This document shows positions 1 through 7,414 of a stretch of DNA of 9,494 nucleotides, piece by piece. The notes beneath the pieces are model-generated. The model had not been told where the DNA came from. It made no database searches and was given only the letters and a program-made list of their open reading frames with translations. Both the position numbers and the translations under genes were made by a program. The number at the start of each line of letters is the position of its first letter. Within the stretch, counting starts at the first letter, position 1. Location of the stretch: positions 1 to 9,494 of the forward strand of contig URVS01000045.1 of NCBI GenBank assembly GCA_900551385.1. Direction: 5' to 3'. This DNA comes from an uncultured Mollicutes bacterium (GTDB lineage Bacteria > Bacillota_I > Bacilli_A > RFN20 > CAG-449).

Positions 1-1364
1 TTCAGGCTTCCGTCCGTATCGAAGATGGCCAGCTCGTCCTTTTTGAAGCGCATCAGTCCCTGTTCGTAGTGGCAGTCAAAGCTGAACGAGCGGTGAGCGT
101 CATATACCAGTCCCTCCACTCCGGGGGCAGGTTCCTGCTCGGCCTCCTTGTCGGACTGCGCTTCCACCACCAGGTCGTTCATTCCCGTGATAGTTACATT
201 ATAAGTATAATGCACGTTGCGTTCGATGTCATAATCGTTGACCGGATCGTCGGTGGCCGTATAACCCAGATAAATCCGGTAGGTCACCCGTCCGAAACGT
301 TCCATGGCGGTATTGTCCACTGTCAGATCCTGACGCAGCACCCCGCTGAACTCTATGTAGGGAGCCAGGTCAGGGGCGTATTCCGTCTCCCCGTTTTTCA
401 GGTTCGGCTTGTCGGTCGCGCCTGCAACGGGGGATTTCAGCTGCTTCTGCCGTAGGTCGTATCCCTTCCGGTCCGCATCATAGCCGGGAGAGGTGGGGAG
501 GATTATTTTTTTTGCAACCTTGCGGTTCTCGGGCATATAGAATGAAGTGGTAACGTTGTCGGCATCCCCCTCGAAGTGGAACTCGTCCGATGTCCAGTAG
601 GAATCCGTATCCGTCCCGTTCGCATCCCAGTAGGCGGTCTGGTCGGTCCCCTTTACGTGTTCCGTAAGGAATGTCGATCTCGCCACATTACCAAGCCTAT
701 ACGTTCCGGGATCGAAAGTGAGTCCCCCGGCCGTTTTCAGGTTGACCGTGATTTTGGCCTCGGAGCGTTTCAGGGATACTTCGATCTGTCTTGTTGCCGT
801 GGAAACCGTAACGGCCTTGGTTACCGACATCAGCAGGTTCCCGTTCGGACGGAACAGGGTACGGGCGGTCATGGTCGCCTTTATTTTATCCACGTCGGAA
901 AGTTTGCCGATCCCCTCCAGGATATCCGGCTCCACATGGAATAGACCGTCACCGTCCGACTTGTAGTTTGCAAGGAGAAACAGGGTCTTCTCCCCGGTGG
1001 TGAGGCTTATGTTTTTCAGAAGTCCCATGCTCGTGGGGGCGTCGCCGTCAGCGTCGCCCGTGGACGCCTCAAGGTCGCTTGCCGCCTGATAAAGGTCGCT
1101 CCTGGGATATTCTCGTGAAAATTCCACGTCGCCCGAAGCATTGAAGACCCACAGGTAGAGGTCGTAGATTTTACGCTCCTCGTTTTCCAGCAGGGCAGAG
1201 CGTGTCCTGAGCGTATTGGCTGCCGTGCCCACGTTGATATCCACTGTGACGGGTATTCCCTCTACCACTCCGTTCCTTGGCAAAAGCCCGTCATCCGTGC
1301 AGCAGACAAGAACGGGAAGCAATAACAGGATACAGCAAATTGTTTTCAGTTTATATCGTTTCAT
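1..1364 (-). CDS. Fimbrillin-like lipoprotein, DUF4906/Mfa-like (partial, C-terminus off the left edge)
   Basis: An uninterrupted frame of 454 codons runs from the ATG at 1364-1362 off the left edge. The protein begins MKRYKLK, then a hydrophobic run ending LPVLVCC (residues 16-22), which is a lipoprotein signal peptide with Cys21 or Cys22 as the probable lipid anchor; the -1 residue is not the usual Gly/Ala/Ser. After a short linker comes a stretch of the type IYDLYLWVFNASGDV (about residues 60-74), and near the end RNVHYTYNVTITGMNDL. Both are familiar from Bacteroidales DUF4906 and Mfa/FimB-like fimbrial proteins: surface-exported lipoproteins that form or anchor pili. No Shine-Dalgarno or Bacteroidales -7 box (TAnnTTTG) is visible upstream, because the sequence there belongs to a different, AT-rich genome. 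Family class is fairly secure; the exact subfamily is not. Confidence 0.75.
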   Translation of the reverse strand, partial: MKRYKLKTICCILLLLPVLVCCTDDGLLPRNGVVEGIPVTVDINVGTAANTLRTRSALLENEERKIYDLYLWVFNASGDVEFSREYPRSDLYQAASDLEASTGDADGDAPTSMGLLKNISLTTGEKTLFLLANYKSDGDGLFHVEPDILEGIGKLSDVDKIKATMTARTLFRPNGNLLMSVTKAVTVSTATRQIEVSLKRSEAKITVNLKTAGGLTFDPGTYRLGNVARSTFLTEHVKGTDQTAYWDANGTDTDSYWTSDEFHFEGDADNVTTSFYMPENRKVAKKIILPTSPGYDADRKGYDLRQKQLKSPVAGATDKPNLKNGETEYAPDLAPYIEFSGVLRQDLTVDNTAMERFGRVTYRIYLGYTATDDPVNDYDIERNVHYTYNVTITGMNDLVVEAQSDKEAEQEPAPGVEGLVYDAHRSFSFDCHYEQGLMRFKKDELAIFDTDGSL

Positions 1365-1370
1365 AAATAA
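1345..1370. other. Abrupt junction between Bacteroidales-like and AT-rich Firmicutes-like DNA
   Basis: Base composition and gene family both change within this stretch. To the right, the minus strand encodes an ASCH/PUA-like N-terminus that matches its family up to the codons for Tyr-Glu-Thr at 1365-1357. To the left, the same bases (ATGAAACG on the minus strand) start the fimbrial lipoprotein. The two reading frames share only these few bases, as expected of a join through microhomology. It may be an assembly or amplification chimera, or a real illegitimate recombination. Confidence 0.6.
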
Positions 1371-1482
1371 TTAATTTATTAATATCTTTTTTTGCCACTT
1401 TAGTACGATATTCATATTTTTTTGTTCATTTAATAATATTATCTACATGTTCTGGATTTATTGAAATTATTATTTTTCTCAT
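1357..1482 (-). pseudogene. ASCH/PUA-like domain protein, N-terminal fragment with a nonsense codon
   Basis: Starting at the ATG at 1482-1480, the minus strand reads MRKIIISINPEHVDNIIK, then TGA at 1428-1426, then TKKYEYRTK and DINKLIIYET. This matches the N-terminal pattern of small ASCH/PUA-superfamily proteins, which run roughly MKxxLSIKPEyveKIfnGtKKyEfR and then a basic stretch followed by IYxTsP. The TGA falls on the usually conserved Gly, so a single GGA to TGA change explains it. A weak ribosome site (CTCC on the plus strand, 1494-1497) lies 11 bases ahead of the ATG. The gene is cut off after about 42 codons at the junction with the lipoprotein gene, so most of the domain is missing. 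ASCH proteins are thought to bind RNA or modified nucleosides; none of that can be active here. Confidence 0.6.
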
Positions 1483-1555
1483 ACTTTTTTCTTCTCCTAA
1501 TTTAACTAATTCTAGATTGTCTTTATAAAATAACTTGAAATTTGAATTGAGTTGT

Positions 1556-1790
1556 TTTTATTGTGCCAAGCAATCTCCACTATCAAAATAATCGTATTTT
1601 ATTTTGTAATCAAATGGTTTAAAAATATAAAAATATTAACAATGGCATATATTTTTAAAAACAGGAAAATAATTTTAGATGCAATGAATGATAGATTACT
1701 TCATCATAGCAATATTGTTACAATTAACGTTCCATCTTATAGATTGAAAGATGTAAGTGAATATCTTATTGAGTAGTGGCACAAAATAAA
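1556..1790 (+). mobile_element. Degenerate IS21-like element remnant bounded by short inverted repeats
   Basis: TTTTATTGTGCCA at 1556-1568 is an imperfect inverted copy of TGGCACAAAATAAA at 1777-1790. Between them lies the istB tail. This could be an internally deleted IS21 relative, or the real right terminus may extend a little further (TTGACCAAACTGG follows). No istA or complete istB remains, so it could not move by itself. Confidence 0.4.
1642..1776 (+). pseudogene. IstB-like (IS21 family) helper ATPase, C-terminal remnant
   Basis: The 44 codons from 1642 to the TAG at 1774-1776 read MAYIFKNRKIILDAMNDRLL, followed by HHSNIVTINVPSYRLKD. The DRLLHHS and SYRLK blocks are the well-known C-terminal signature of IstB, the AAA+ transposition helper of IS21 elements. 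The Walker motifs and everything N-terminal are absent, and the open frame upstream (back to 1552) shows no similarity I recognise. It is the tail of a degraded insertion sequence, not a working gene. The stop is followed at once by TGGCACAA, the sort of sequence found at IS21-type ends. It is the only coding remnant in the AT-rich part that lies on the plus strand. Confidence 0.65.
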
Positions 1791-1883
1791 TTGACCAAAC
1801 TGGTTAATTTTATTTATCTTGATACTTTCAAATTTAAAATGAAAAGAATGAATTTAAGAATTTAAATAAATTTATATTTAAAA

Positions 1884-2564
1884 TTAAAACAATCTTAATT
1901 GTTGAAAATTATTTTTCTTGTTATTGTTATAAAAATAATTAAAAATAGATTTATATGTTTTACTACCTATTGATTCAAGCATATATATATCAGAAAATCT
2001 AACAATTTTATTTTTATTGTTTTTTAAAATATCTTTTTGTTTTTCAGTTAATTTAACATAATTATTTAATTCATCAATCGGAAGCGATTTAAAATTATCA
2101 ACCATTTCTTTTTCTTTTCCTTCAATTAATTTTGAATGGCATATGTATACATCAATATCAATAGTTGATAAATATTTAACCATGATTTCTTCTACTTCTT
2201 TTTGATTTAACCCACCATTACTAGTTCCAAGTAAAGGAAATGCAATTGATTTTATTCCCCATTTTTTATAATTATTAACAAAATATTTTAATCCTTGTTC
2301 TATCCATTCTATTTTTGAAGGGTATTTAAAATGATATTTTGTTGGAAAATTAATTATTTTTTGGCCATTTATTTCATAAAAATAAACACATCCAGTATGT
2401 ATTTTATTATTATTACATTCTTCTTTATATATTTTTTCAAGCTCAGGATATCTTAATGCAAACTCGAGTGCTAATCCTTTACCCATAAAAGAAACACAAT
2501 TTATAGTATTAACAATACAATCAGCATTTGTATTAAAAACTGTTGAATCAGTAAAAGTTATCAT
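1884..2564 (-). CDS. darG: DarG-like macrodomain antitoxin (ADP-ribosyl-DNA hydrolase)
   Basis: A 226-residue protein. The macrodomain occupies about residues 1-150. Residues 13-31 (NADCIVNTINC..MGKGLA) match the ADP-ribose-binding loop of DarG-type macrodomains, with Lys29 in the MGKG position of the catalytic lysine. Residues 110-119 (PLLGTSNGGL) match the second phosphate loop, usually LGCGxGGL; here the Cys-Gly is Thr-Ser. In DarTG systems DarG removes ADP-ribose from thymidine in single-stranded DNA and also neutralises DarT by binding it. The tail after residue 150 is only about 75 residues, with a possible short helical domain, much shorter than the C-terminal toxin-binding domain of classical DarG (about 350 residues in total). 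The ATG follows directly on the darT TAA, with GGAGG six bases before it inside the darT end, so translation is probably coupled. Confidence 0.8.
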   Translation of the reverse strand: MITFTDSTVFNTNADCIVNTINCVSFMGKGLALEFALRYPELEKIYKEECNNNKIHTGCVYFYEINGQKIINFPTKYHFKYPSKIEWIEQGLKYFVNNYKKWGIKSIAFPLLGTSNGGLNQKEVEEIMVKYLSTIDIDVYICHSKLIEGKEKEMVDNFKSLPIDELNNYVKLTEKQKDILKNNKNKIVRFSDIYMLESIGSKTYKSIFNYFYNNNKKNNFQQLRLF

Positions 2565-3677
2565 TTATTTCCTCCAATGTAAATATTCGTCAACCTCACA
2601 CCTACTAGCATATTCATTTTTTATATATTTTGGAAGTCTATTTAAAAAATCTCTTTTTTCTTCTTCACTACCAAAATATAAATGTGAAATTAAAGATGTA
2701 GGAACGTCTCTATAAAACAATATTTCTGACATTAAATATTTATTTTCACAACCTGGATCATATTTCATATACGTTTTATCAAAACAAAAAAGTTTAAGAT
2801 TCAGTTTTTTTAAATTTTCTTCTCTTCCAATATCATTACATCCATTCCAATTGAAATATTCATTTTCAACATCATGAGCACTCATTGGTGTTAAAAAAAT
2901 GTGTCCATTTCCATTTTTTATGCTACTAAATTTTTGTATACTATTAAAATCAATTGCAATAATAACACCATATGCATTTTTACTTTTAAAATTTTTCTTC
3001 ATTGAATATGTTGTTTTATTTCTTGGATTCAAATAAAATCTTACATATTGTTCTATGCGCTTAGATTTATTAGTTTGCATAACACTAGTTGTCACTTCAT
3101 TTTCAACAATATTATCATATTGAATACTTCCAAGACATGTTGCTCTGCTTTTTATAGACCCAATTTTTAAAATATTAATAGCATTTTCAAAATGAGTGTA
3201 ATGAAAAAATTCTTTAGGCAATGTAGATGCTTCAAAAATATATCTTTTTAAATCTATATAATTATTTAAATGTTTTTGTGGTGTAATATTACAAAGCTCA
3301 TTTAAATAAATATTATCTTTTTTTCTTAGCTCTTCATAAAAATTATTTTTAATAATACTAGAATCAATATCTTTTTTTCTTGGTTTTTTATAAAAATCAT
3401 TTTTTGAAATACTAGAATTAATTTCTTTTTTTTGTTCTATATTTGAATATGAATTACTCCCTTTCTGAAACAAATTTCCATCAAAATCTATTAATTCATG
3501 TTCATATAAAAATTTTAAAGAAAATGGTTTTTCTATATTTTCTTTTTTTATTTTAAAAATTTTATTATCACCTTCGGGCAGTGATGTTACCATCCATGTT
3601 CCTTCGTATTTTCTATCAATCAAATATCCAATATATAATTTTTTGCATATTTCATCCAAAGAATAATAATATGGCAT
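2565..3677 (-). CDS. darT: DarT-like ssDNA ADP-ribosyltransferase toxin with N-terminal extension
   Basis: I place the start at the ATG at 3677-3675 because GGAGGGG lies just before it; a TTG further upstream (3713) coincides with the likely transcription start. The 370-residue product has its catalytic part in the C-terminal 215 residues. FHYTH (158-162) is the NAD-binding H-x-T block, YVRFYLNPRNKTTY (211-224) is the DarT motif with Arg219, and SEILFYRDVP (317-326) holds the candidate catalytic Glu318. This pattern is that of DUF4433/DarT, which ADP-ribosylates thymidine in ssDNA, blocks replication and serves in phage defence. Known DarT proteins are about 210 residues. Here an extra ~145 residues precede the domain: a possible small folded region (1-65, unknown) and a Lys/Asn-rich linker containing an 18-residue duplication. 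The macrodomain partner follows immediately, the usual toxin-then-antitoxin order. Confidence 0.8.
   Translation of the reverse strand: MPYYYSLDEICKKLYIGYLIDRKYEGTWMVTSLPEGDNKIFKIKKENIEKPFSLKFLYEHELIDFDGNLFQKGSNSYSNIEQKKEINSSISKNDFYKKPRKKDIDSSIIKNNFYEELRKKDNIYLNELCNITPQKHLNNYIDLKRYIFEASTLPKEFFHYTHFENAINILKIGSIKSRATCLGSIQYDNIVENEVTTSVMQTNKSKRIEQYVRFYLNPRNKTTYSMKKNFKSKNAYGVIIAIDFNSIQKFSSIKNGNGHIFLTPMSAHDVENEYFNWNGCNDIGREENLKKLNLKLFCFDKTYMKYDPGCENKYLMSEILFYRDVPTSLISHLYFGSEEEKRDFLNRLPKYIKNEYASRCEVDEYLHWRK
3315..3422 (-). repeat. 54-bp in-frame tandem duplication in the DarT linker
   Basis: Units 3369-3422 and 3315-3368 are the same length and adjacent. They encode INSSISKNDFYKKPRKKD and IDSSIIKNNFYEELRKKD. 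Eleven of 18 residues are identical, and the DNA is still clearly alike (shared TCTAGTATT and AAGAAAAAAAGAT). The copies have diverged, so the duplication is not very recent. Confidence 0.85.
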
Positions 3678-3717
3678 AATTCCCCTCCATTTCATTTTTA
3701 ATATTGCTTTCAAAGTT

Positions 3718-3728
3718 ATTTTACCATA
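3718..3728 (-). promoter_or_regulatory. Extended -10 promoter for darT-darG
   Basis: The minus strand reads TATGGTAAAAT (3728-3718): an extended TG motif one base ahead of TAAAAT. The -35 is poor (TAGATT, spacer 16). Transcription would begin near 3711, giving a leader of about 35 bases with GGAGGGG before the ATG at 3677. The same 12 bases (ATGGTAAAATAA) occur in the promoter of the ATPase gene at 8925. Confidence 0.55.
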
Positions 3729-3902
3729 TTTTTTAGTTAAATCTATACGCTTTCTTTTTCAAAAATATCTTATTTAAATTATGTACTTCAAAAATTAAGT
3801 AATGTAGATGATTTATAGCAATTCTTTTATTTTATTTAAAGTTTATACAACAAATTGATTACTTCTTATATTAGTAAAGAAACTTAAATTGTAAAAACAT
3901 AT

Positions 3903-5973
3903 TTAATCTAATGAGATTTGACAATCATCAATAACGTTTTCAAATTGCTCTAATAATTGTTTTGCGTAAACTCTAACCCTATATGAGCTTAAAGCCCCTT
4001 CAGAATAATAAGGTGTTTCTCCTATTCTAACTGGTGTAACTAATTTATTTTGATATTGAGAAATAATTGGATCTTTCTCTCCTTTTTCTCTAGTAGATGT
4101 AGATTTATGTATAATATTCGCATCAACAATTTGTTTAAATCTATCTTTATCTAATTCATATACAATGGCACATATTTTATTAAATAATTCTTTAAAAGAA
4201 TTTATATCGTATGTAATGCCTTTATAAATTAAAGCACGCATATTCGCACCTTCCATAGGAGTGCTTAAATCAGATAGTTCATATATTCCAGGAACAAATG
4301 ATGACTGAGAATTTTTGGTTTGAAATTTTCGTGTTCTTGGTAATGGTGAAATTGTAGCCTTACAAGCCCTATTCGAAATATCTTCATTTCTTTTTTTAAT
4401 ATCTTCCTCTTTCCAATCCTTATTCTTAGCGATTTCTGATGTTATAACAAACTGAACAGCTGATAAATTAACAATTTTCTCACTCCATGGTTTATTTGAA
4501 TTTTTGGTATTATATCCTTGAGAAATAGGAGTTAAATTACCAATACAATTTAAATAAGTATCATAAATTCTACTAGATTCTTCTTCACCACCTAAATAGT
4601 TTCGCCACCAATCTGATAATTTTTGAGGCATCAAGTGTTCAATTGTAACCTTAGATAATTCTACAGGAATATTAAATCTTTCTTTTTCTTCAATTTGCAA
4701 TAGCAATGCTCTAGCGTATGTAGTATTAACATTGTACATTAAAGTCTTTTTAAATTCATCATCATCAGGAAATCTACTTGCTGGAGTTGGACTATTTGAT
4801 AATTCATAATAAATATTATCAAAAGTAAGTAAAATATCTCCATTACTAATTTTTTCAAGTAATTGTTGAATAGCCAATCTTAATGCTCCACCTCCTCCAG
4901 AAGGGGATACAATTCTATATCTCAACATAAAATTGACTAAAAGGTCTAAAATTTTAATCAATTCTTCCAAATTTGATAAATATAATTTTTCTAATAAATA
5001 CAAATATAATGGATATAAATCATCAGATTTTAGAAAGTTCAATAATTCTAATTTTTTATTTAATTTCTGGTTAGGACTATTATAGAATTTTAACCATGCA
5101 TAATATTTTGAATACTTGTACATTTCATCCAAAACACTTTCATGTGTTAAATTATTACCAGTAACATAATCTTTAAACATATTATATATGCTATCGTTAG
5201 GGACATCTTCAAAAATTTTCATTATCAAAAAATCTCTAGAGAATCTTGAAATATTGTCAGTTTGAATTTCTCTTTCTATATTTAACCAATAATTTTCATA
5301 TAGTTTTTCCTGTTCTTGTGATGATTTTGATACTAATAAAAAGTTTCTAATTAAATCCGCTGGCTCAAGTGGCTTTCCTGTTGAATTTATCTTTTCAAAA
5401 ATAGTTTGAACAGCTGTTAAATCATTTGTTATTTGAAGGTTTACATCAACTACTTGTAGTTTTGGAATAGCATTATAGATTTCTTTAGGTGATATTAATG
5501 ATTGTTTTACCAATTCTTTAAATAGATTATAATTTTGAACAACTTTACTATCATCTTTAAATGGAGTACCATCAACAATAGCTTTGAAAGCTTTTTGATC
5601 ATATCTTGTTTGTTTCAATCTAATTCTAAACTTATCATATGATGTATCATTGCTTAAATATCTTCTATTTATGTTTTTAAAAGTTTCTTCATCTCCTAGT
5701 TCTTTAAACCTATCTCTTAATGCGCATAAAATTAACAATACCGTTGTTACACGTTGTTGTCCATCTACCAAAATATATTCATTAAATGAAGCGCCATTGT
5801 TTTCGCCTTCGTAATAGACCACATTTCCTAAATAATGATTTGCTCGCATAGTTTTTCCTGCGTGTGCGGGCCCAAAGTGAGCGAGAGCCCTAATTTCTTT
5901 GAAATGGTGGAATAACAAACACCTTATCTAATCCACCTATAAAATTTAGTACAGTCGTTTCATTAGCTTTCAT
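3903..5973 (-). pseudogene. GmrSD-type DUF262-DUF1524 restriction protein, N-terminus disrupted
   Basis: The native start is the ATG at 5973-5971, preceded by a strong GAGGAGGAG site. It reads MKANETTVLNF and then FVIPPFQRN (19-27), the first DUF262 motif, before hitting TAG at 5892-5890. The remainder continues in another frame (open from about 5918 to the TAA at 3903) with HYLGNVVYYEG, the DGQQR motif (5765-5751) and a C-terminal DUF1524 HNH-like domain: IEHLMPQ (His at 4637-4635), then IGNLTP and YNTKNSNKPW. A ~150-residue C-terminal domain follows. DUF262 is a ParB-like nucleotide-binding domain. With DUF1524 it forms GmrSD-like enzymes that cut modified phage DNA. Between QRN and HYLGN the expected ~24 residues (beginning Tyr-x-Trp) are replaced by 55 bases of GC-rich sequence that also shift frame. 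As read, no full-length product can be made; a sequencing or assembly fault is possible. Confidence 0.75.
5841..5890. other. GC-rich foreign block inside the DUF262 gene
   Basis: Thirty of these 50 bases are G or C, against roughly a quarter in the surrounding gene. It sits exactly between two well-conserved coding blocks, introduces the TAG stop and shifts frame by one. It contains GGGCCC and a weak inverted pair (CTCGC at 5843-5847, GCGAG at 5881-5885). I do not recognise it as a known attachment site or IS end. Confidence 0.6.
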
Positions 5974-6020
5974 AAATTCTCCTCCTCGTAATTAAAATTA
6001 TTTTTCCAATTTATATTTCA

Positions 6021-6030
6021 ATTATAACAT
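6021..6030 (-). promoter_or_regulatory. Extended -10 promoter of the DUF262 gene
   Basis: The minus strand has ATGTTATAAT (6030-6021): a perfect TATAAT with an extended TG. The -35 is weak (ATTAAA, spacer 17). The leader would be about 40 bases, ending in GAGGAGGAG before the native ATG at 5973, which supports that start over the frame that opens at 5918. Confidence 0.6.
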
Positions 6031-6139
6031 GAGTCCTAATTCATTTAATAATTTTTTGATTAATAATCTTTTTATATTTCTAATTATATAATCCTTAAAA
6101 TTTTTGATTCTATAGTTATTATCCAAAATTACTTTTCAG

Positions 6140-7414
6140 TTAATAATTATTAACTATTCTACAGTAATCTTTGTGTTCTTTATCCTCAATTAACTCAATT
6201 AATTCATTATTTTGTATACAATGTTTTTCTATTAAATAATTGGATGTTTTTATAATCTCTTTTATATATTTTTTAAGTTGTTTTTTTACAATTCTATAAT
6301 TTTTATTAATGAATTTTGCTACTCTTTTATCAAATATTTTACTTACATATTCAGATATTTCTTGTCTATTATATTGAGTAATTTCAGAACAATAATAATC
6401 TAATTTTTTATAACTATTTTGATTTAATAAGAAAAATGCTTTTTCATTAGCTTTTTTTAAATCATTAGAGCAGCCTATTCCATGTTTTTTTAATATTAAT
6501 TCTTCTGCGACAAGTCCTGCTAAAGAACATCTTATTGAATCAATTATATTATCATCTGTTTCTATTTCATCTAAGTTTCTAAATATAGTTTTTCCACCAT
6601 CTTCATCAAAATAAATTCTTTGAAATTTTTTAGTTTTACAATAATAATATAAATAAATAGCATGTTCTGCTTCATGTATTGTTATTTGTGAATCTATTTT
6701 ATAATTATTTACTTTATTAATATAACCAGTATTAATAAAATCAATTGTATTTAATATATTATTAATTGTACATTTATTTCCATATCTTAAAAATGCATTA
6801 TTAAACGTTGCTCTAATAGTGCTAATAGAATAACCACATAAATCATTACTTAATTCTAATATTTCATCATCATTAAAATTAAGGCCAACATTACATGAAA
6901 AGCTTTTTATAATTTCTTTAAAATCATTTTTATCATTTGGACTTACTCTAAATTTTCTATCAAATCTACCTTCTCTAAGAAGAGCATTTGGAAGATTACA
7001 ATAATCATTAGCAGTAGCTAAAGTTAAAACATTATCATTTGATTTAAAACCATCAAGTTGTGATTGTAAAACTCTTATTAATTTATTATCTTTATCAATT
7101 AATCGATCTAATTCATCAATTATTATAATTGCATTATTTTCTTTTCTAGCTAATTCATATTTGGAAATAACTTCATTTTCAACATTATCATTATTACCTT
7201 CAATAATAAAAATTGGATAATTAAATGATTTAGAATATTCTCTAACAATTAATGTTTTTCCTTCTCCAGGTTCTCCAAAAAAAAGAAGACCTTTAGGAAG
7301 AAGTATTTTCTTATCACCAAGATTATTTGAATTAAAATACCATTTTTGAATTAAAAATAATTCTTCTTTAATTTGTGAATAACCATAAATATTCTTTAAA
7401 AAATCCTTTGTCAT
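6140..7414 (-). CDS. FtsH-like AAA+/M41 zinc metalloprotease lacking a membrane domain
   Basis: A 424-residue protein, against about 600-650 for FtsH. The AAA+ part has Walker A GEPGEGKT (47-54), Walker B IIIIDELD (96-103) and a second region of homology ending NALLREGRFDR (143-153) with likely arginine fingers. The C-terminal half is an M41 peptidase: HEAEH (247-251) gives the zinc histidines and catalytic glutamate, LVAEE follows at 301, and GCSNDLKKA (314-322) matches the FtsH block whose Asp (here 318) is the third ligand. Two things differ from FtsH. There are no N-terminal transmembrane segments, and the segment that should carry the FVGVG substrate-gripping pore loop is shortened (IIEGNNDNVENEV, 70-82). 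It begins in a 4-base ATGA overlap with a small hydrophobic ORF, with GGGAG eight bases before the ATG. It is probably ATP-driven, but on a narrow substrate. It follows the DUF4143 ATPase in one operon. Confidence 0.8.
   Translation of the reverse strand: MTKDFLKNIYGYSQIKEELFLIQKWYFNSNNLGDKKILLPKGLLFFGEPGEGKTLIVREYSKSFNYPIFIIEGNNDNVENEVISKYELARKENNAIIIIDELDRLIDKDNKLIRVLQSQLDGFKSNDNVLTLATANDYCNLPNALLREGRFDRKFRVSPNDKNDFKEIIKSFSCNVGLNFNDDEILELSNDLCGYSISTIRATFNNAFLRYGNKCTINNILNTIDFINTGYINKVNNYKIDSQITIHEAEHAIYLYYYCKTKKFQRIYFDEDGGKTIFRNLDEIETDDNIIDSIRCSLAGLVAEELILKKHGIGCSNDLKKANEKAFFLLNQNSYKKLDYYCSEITQYNRQEISEYVSKIFDKRVAKFINKNYRIVKKQLKKYIKEIIKTSNYLIEKHCIQNNELIELIEDKEHKDYCRIVNNY

Noticed and set aside
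69..966. Plus-strand open frames at 69-455, 576-944 and 718-966
   Set aside because: They lie antisense to the long lipoprotein frame, have no ribosome sites and encode no recognisable domains. They are by-products of GC-rich coding on the other strand.
1426..1428. TGA recoded as an amino acid in this organism
   Set aside because: Tryptophan codons in the intact genes I translated are all TGG, and no intact gene has an internal TGA. A point change in a dead fragment is simpler.
1777..1883. Terminator hairpin after darG
   Set aside because: Only AT-only imperfect symmetry (AAATTTAAA-like) is present, with no stable stem followed by a U-run.
3678..3713. Longer DarT start at the TTG at 3713
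   Set aside because: It coincides with the predicted transcription start and lacks a ribosome site, whereas the ATG at 3677 has GGAGGGG just before it.
5893..5918. TTG at 5918 as the true start of the DUF262 protein
   Set aside because: The resulting N-terminus has no DUF262 character, and the proper ATG, ribosome site and IPPFQR motif exist upstream in another frame.
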